From DATCJU01 sp036562635 (lineage in GTDB: Bacteria > Actinomycetota > Actinomycetes > Mycobacteriales > Pseudonocardiaceae), in contig DATCJU010000135.1 in assembly GCA_036562635.1 (NCBI GenBank), positions 1 to 49,079 of the forward strand: a DNA stretch of 49,079 nt, given 5' to 3'. Made by a program: the position numbers and the translations under genes. The notes under the pieces are model-generated. The model made no database searches. It saw only the letters and a program-made list of their open reading frames with translations, and was not told the DNA's origin. Shown piece by piece: positions 48,711-49,079 of the stretch (position 1 is the first letter of the stretch; the number at the start of each line of letters is the position of its first letter).

Positions 48711-49079
48711 TCACATCCTGGCCAGCAGCTCGGCCTTCTTCGTCTCGAACTCCTCGGCGGTGACGATCCCCGCGTCGCGCAGCTCGGCGAGCTTACGGAG
48801 CTGCTCGGCGACGTCGATCCGCCCCTGGCCGTCCACCAGCTCGATACCGCCGGGCACGCGCTCGGCGATGGTGTCGGCGATGGCTCGCCCCTCGTCCTTG
48901 GACATCTGGTGGAACTCCACCTGTCGACCGTCGACGACCAGGGCCAGCCGACCCCACGGGAAGCCGGTGGACCAGCGGACCGAGGTCACCTTGTCCAGCG
49001 GGTACTCGTCGACCCCCTGGTTGCGGTCCCGGATCAGCAGCAGTCGCTGGTCGGTGAGCACCAGCAGGCCGCCCTCCAT
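48711..49079 (-). CDS. PH-SHOCT protein, partial at window edge
   Basis: The visible 122 codons encode a bacterial PH-like beta domain (LLVLTDQRLLLIRDR, VTSVRWSTG, LALVVDGRQVEFHQM) and a C-terminal SHOCT motif (QLRKLAELRDAGIVTAEEFE). These proteins are cytosolic and often involved in membrane or stress functions. The Met codon at the very edge is probably internal, since the first strand of the PH domain is missing; the true start should lie beyond 49079. Confidence 0.8.
   Translation of the reverse strand: MEGGLLVLTDQRLLLIRDRNQGVDEYPLDKVTSVRWSTGFPWGRLALVVDGRQVEFHQMSKDEGRAIADTIAERVPGGIELVDGQGRIDVAEQLRKLAELRDAGIVTAEEFETKKAELLARM

Overview
The window is high-GC DNA (about 70% by eye) with dense GTG starts, ATGA stop/start overlaps and strong third-position GC, which is typical of an actinomycete. 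The left end carries the order fhaA-fhaB-pstP-rodA-pbpA-pknA beside a tRNA-Leu(CAG). This is the dnaA-proximal cell-growth signalling cluster of Mycobacteriales and Pseudonocardiales. Several lineage-style proteins (a DUF6474-like protein, an XRE-TPR regulator, a small CxxC protein, a pentapeptide membrane protein) make Pseudonocardiales the best guess. Nothing in the sequence names the species.

Layout. 1-6.9 kb (minus strand): pknA (cut by the window edge), pbpA, rodA, pstP, fhaB and fhaA, one phospho-signalling and peptidoglycan-elongation operon from a readable promoter. 7.1-9.8 kb: tRNA-Leu, a CynX/NimT-type MFS exporter and an orphan protein. 10-13.5 kb: divergent aldonolactone oxidase and PLP deaminase/aldolase around a palindromic operator, then a TetR regulator preceded by a coupled 27-codon ORF and a Zur-like 23-bp palindrome. 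13.6-15.1 kb: gene-poor, three strong hairpins and one small CxxC protein. 15.1-19.1 kb: XRE-TPR regulator, APH-type kinase, a small helical protein and a macrolide phosphotransferase (Mph) homologue. 19.1-21.1 kb: copper-related CopC, YcnI and membrane protein. 21.2-26.9 kb: a five-gene compatible-solute operon (BCCT symporter plus complete OpuB/C ABC importer) behind a structured leader with a small ORF rich in rare CTA codons. 26.9-34.7 kb: DUF6474-like protein, TM0106-type nuclease, SDR, aldo/keto reductase, pentapeptide membrane protein and gamma-glutamyltransferase. 34.9-36.3 kb: secreted alpha-amylase. 36.6-48.6 kb: an envelope region with an acyltransferase carrying a long charged tail, a 1307-residue GT-A/GT-B/coiled-coil/FkbM-methyltransferase fusion, a membrane protein with three TQVV motifs, MsrA, a methyltransferase with a beta-sandwich, and a LAFTG sortase-anchored surface protein. 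The right edge cuts a PH-SHOCT protein.

The most unusual items are: (1) the triple-enzyme glycan fusion, overlapping by 8 bp a membrane protein whose DATQVV repeats look like Ser/Thr-kinase/FHA sites; (2) the leader of the BCCT-Opu operon, with a small ORF, two mutually exclusive hairpins and a hairpin between Shine-Dalgarno and start codon; (3) an operator palindrome that fills exactly the 17-bp spacer of a promoter; (4) a possible FHA-only isoform of FhaA from an internal start; (5) an apparently chromosomal macrolide phosphotransferase. All calls come from reading the sequence; no database search was run.
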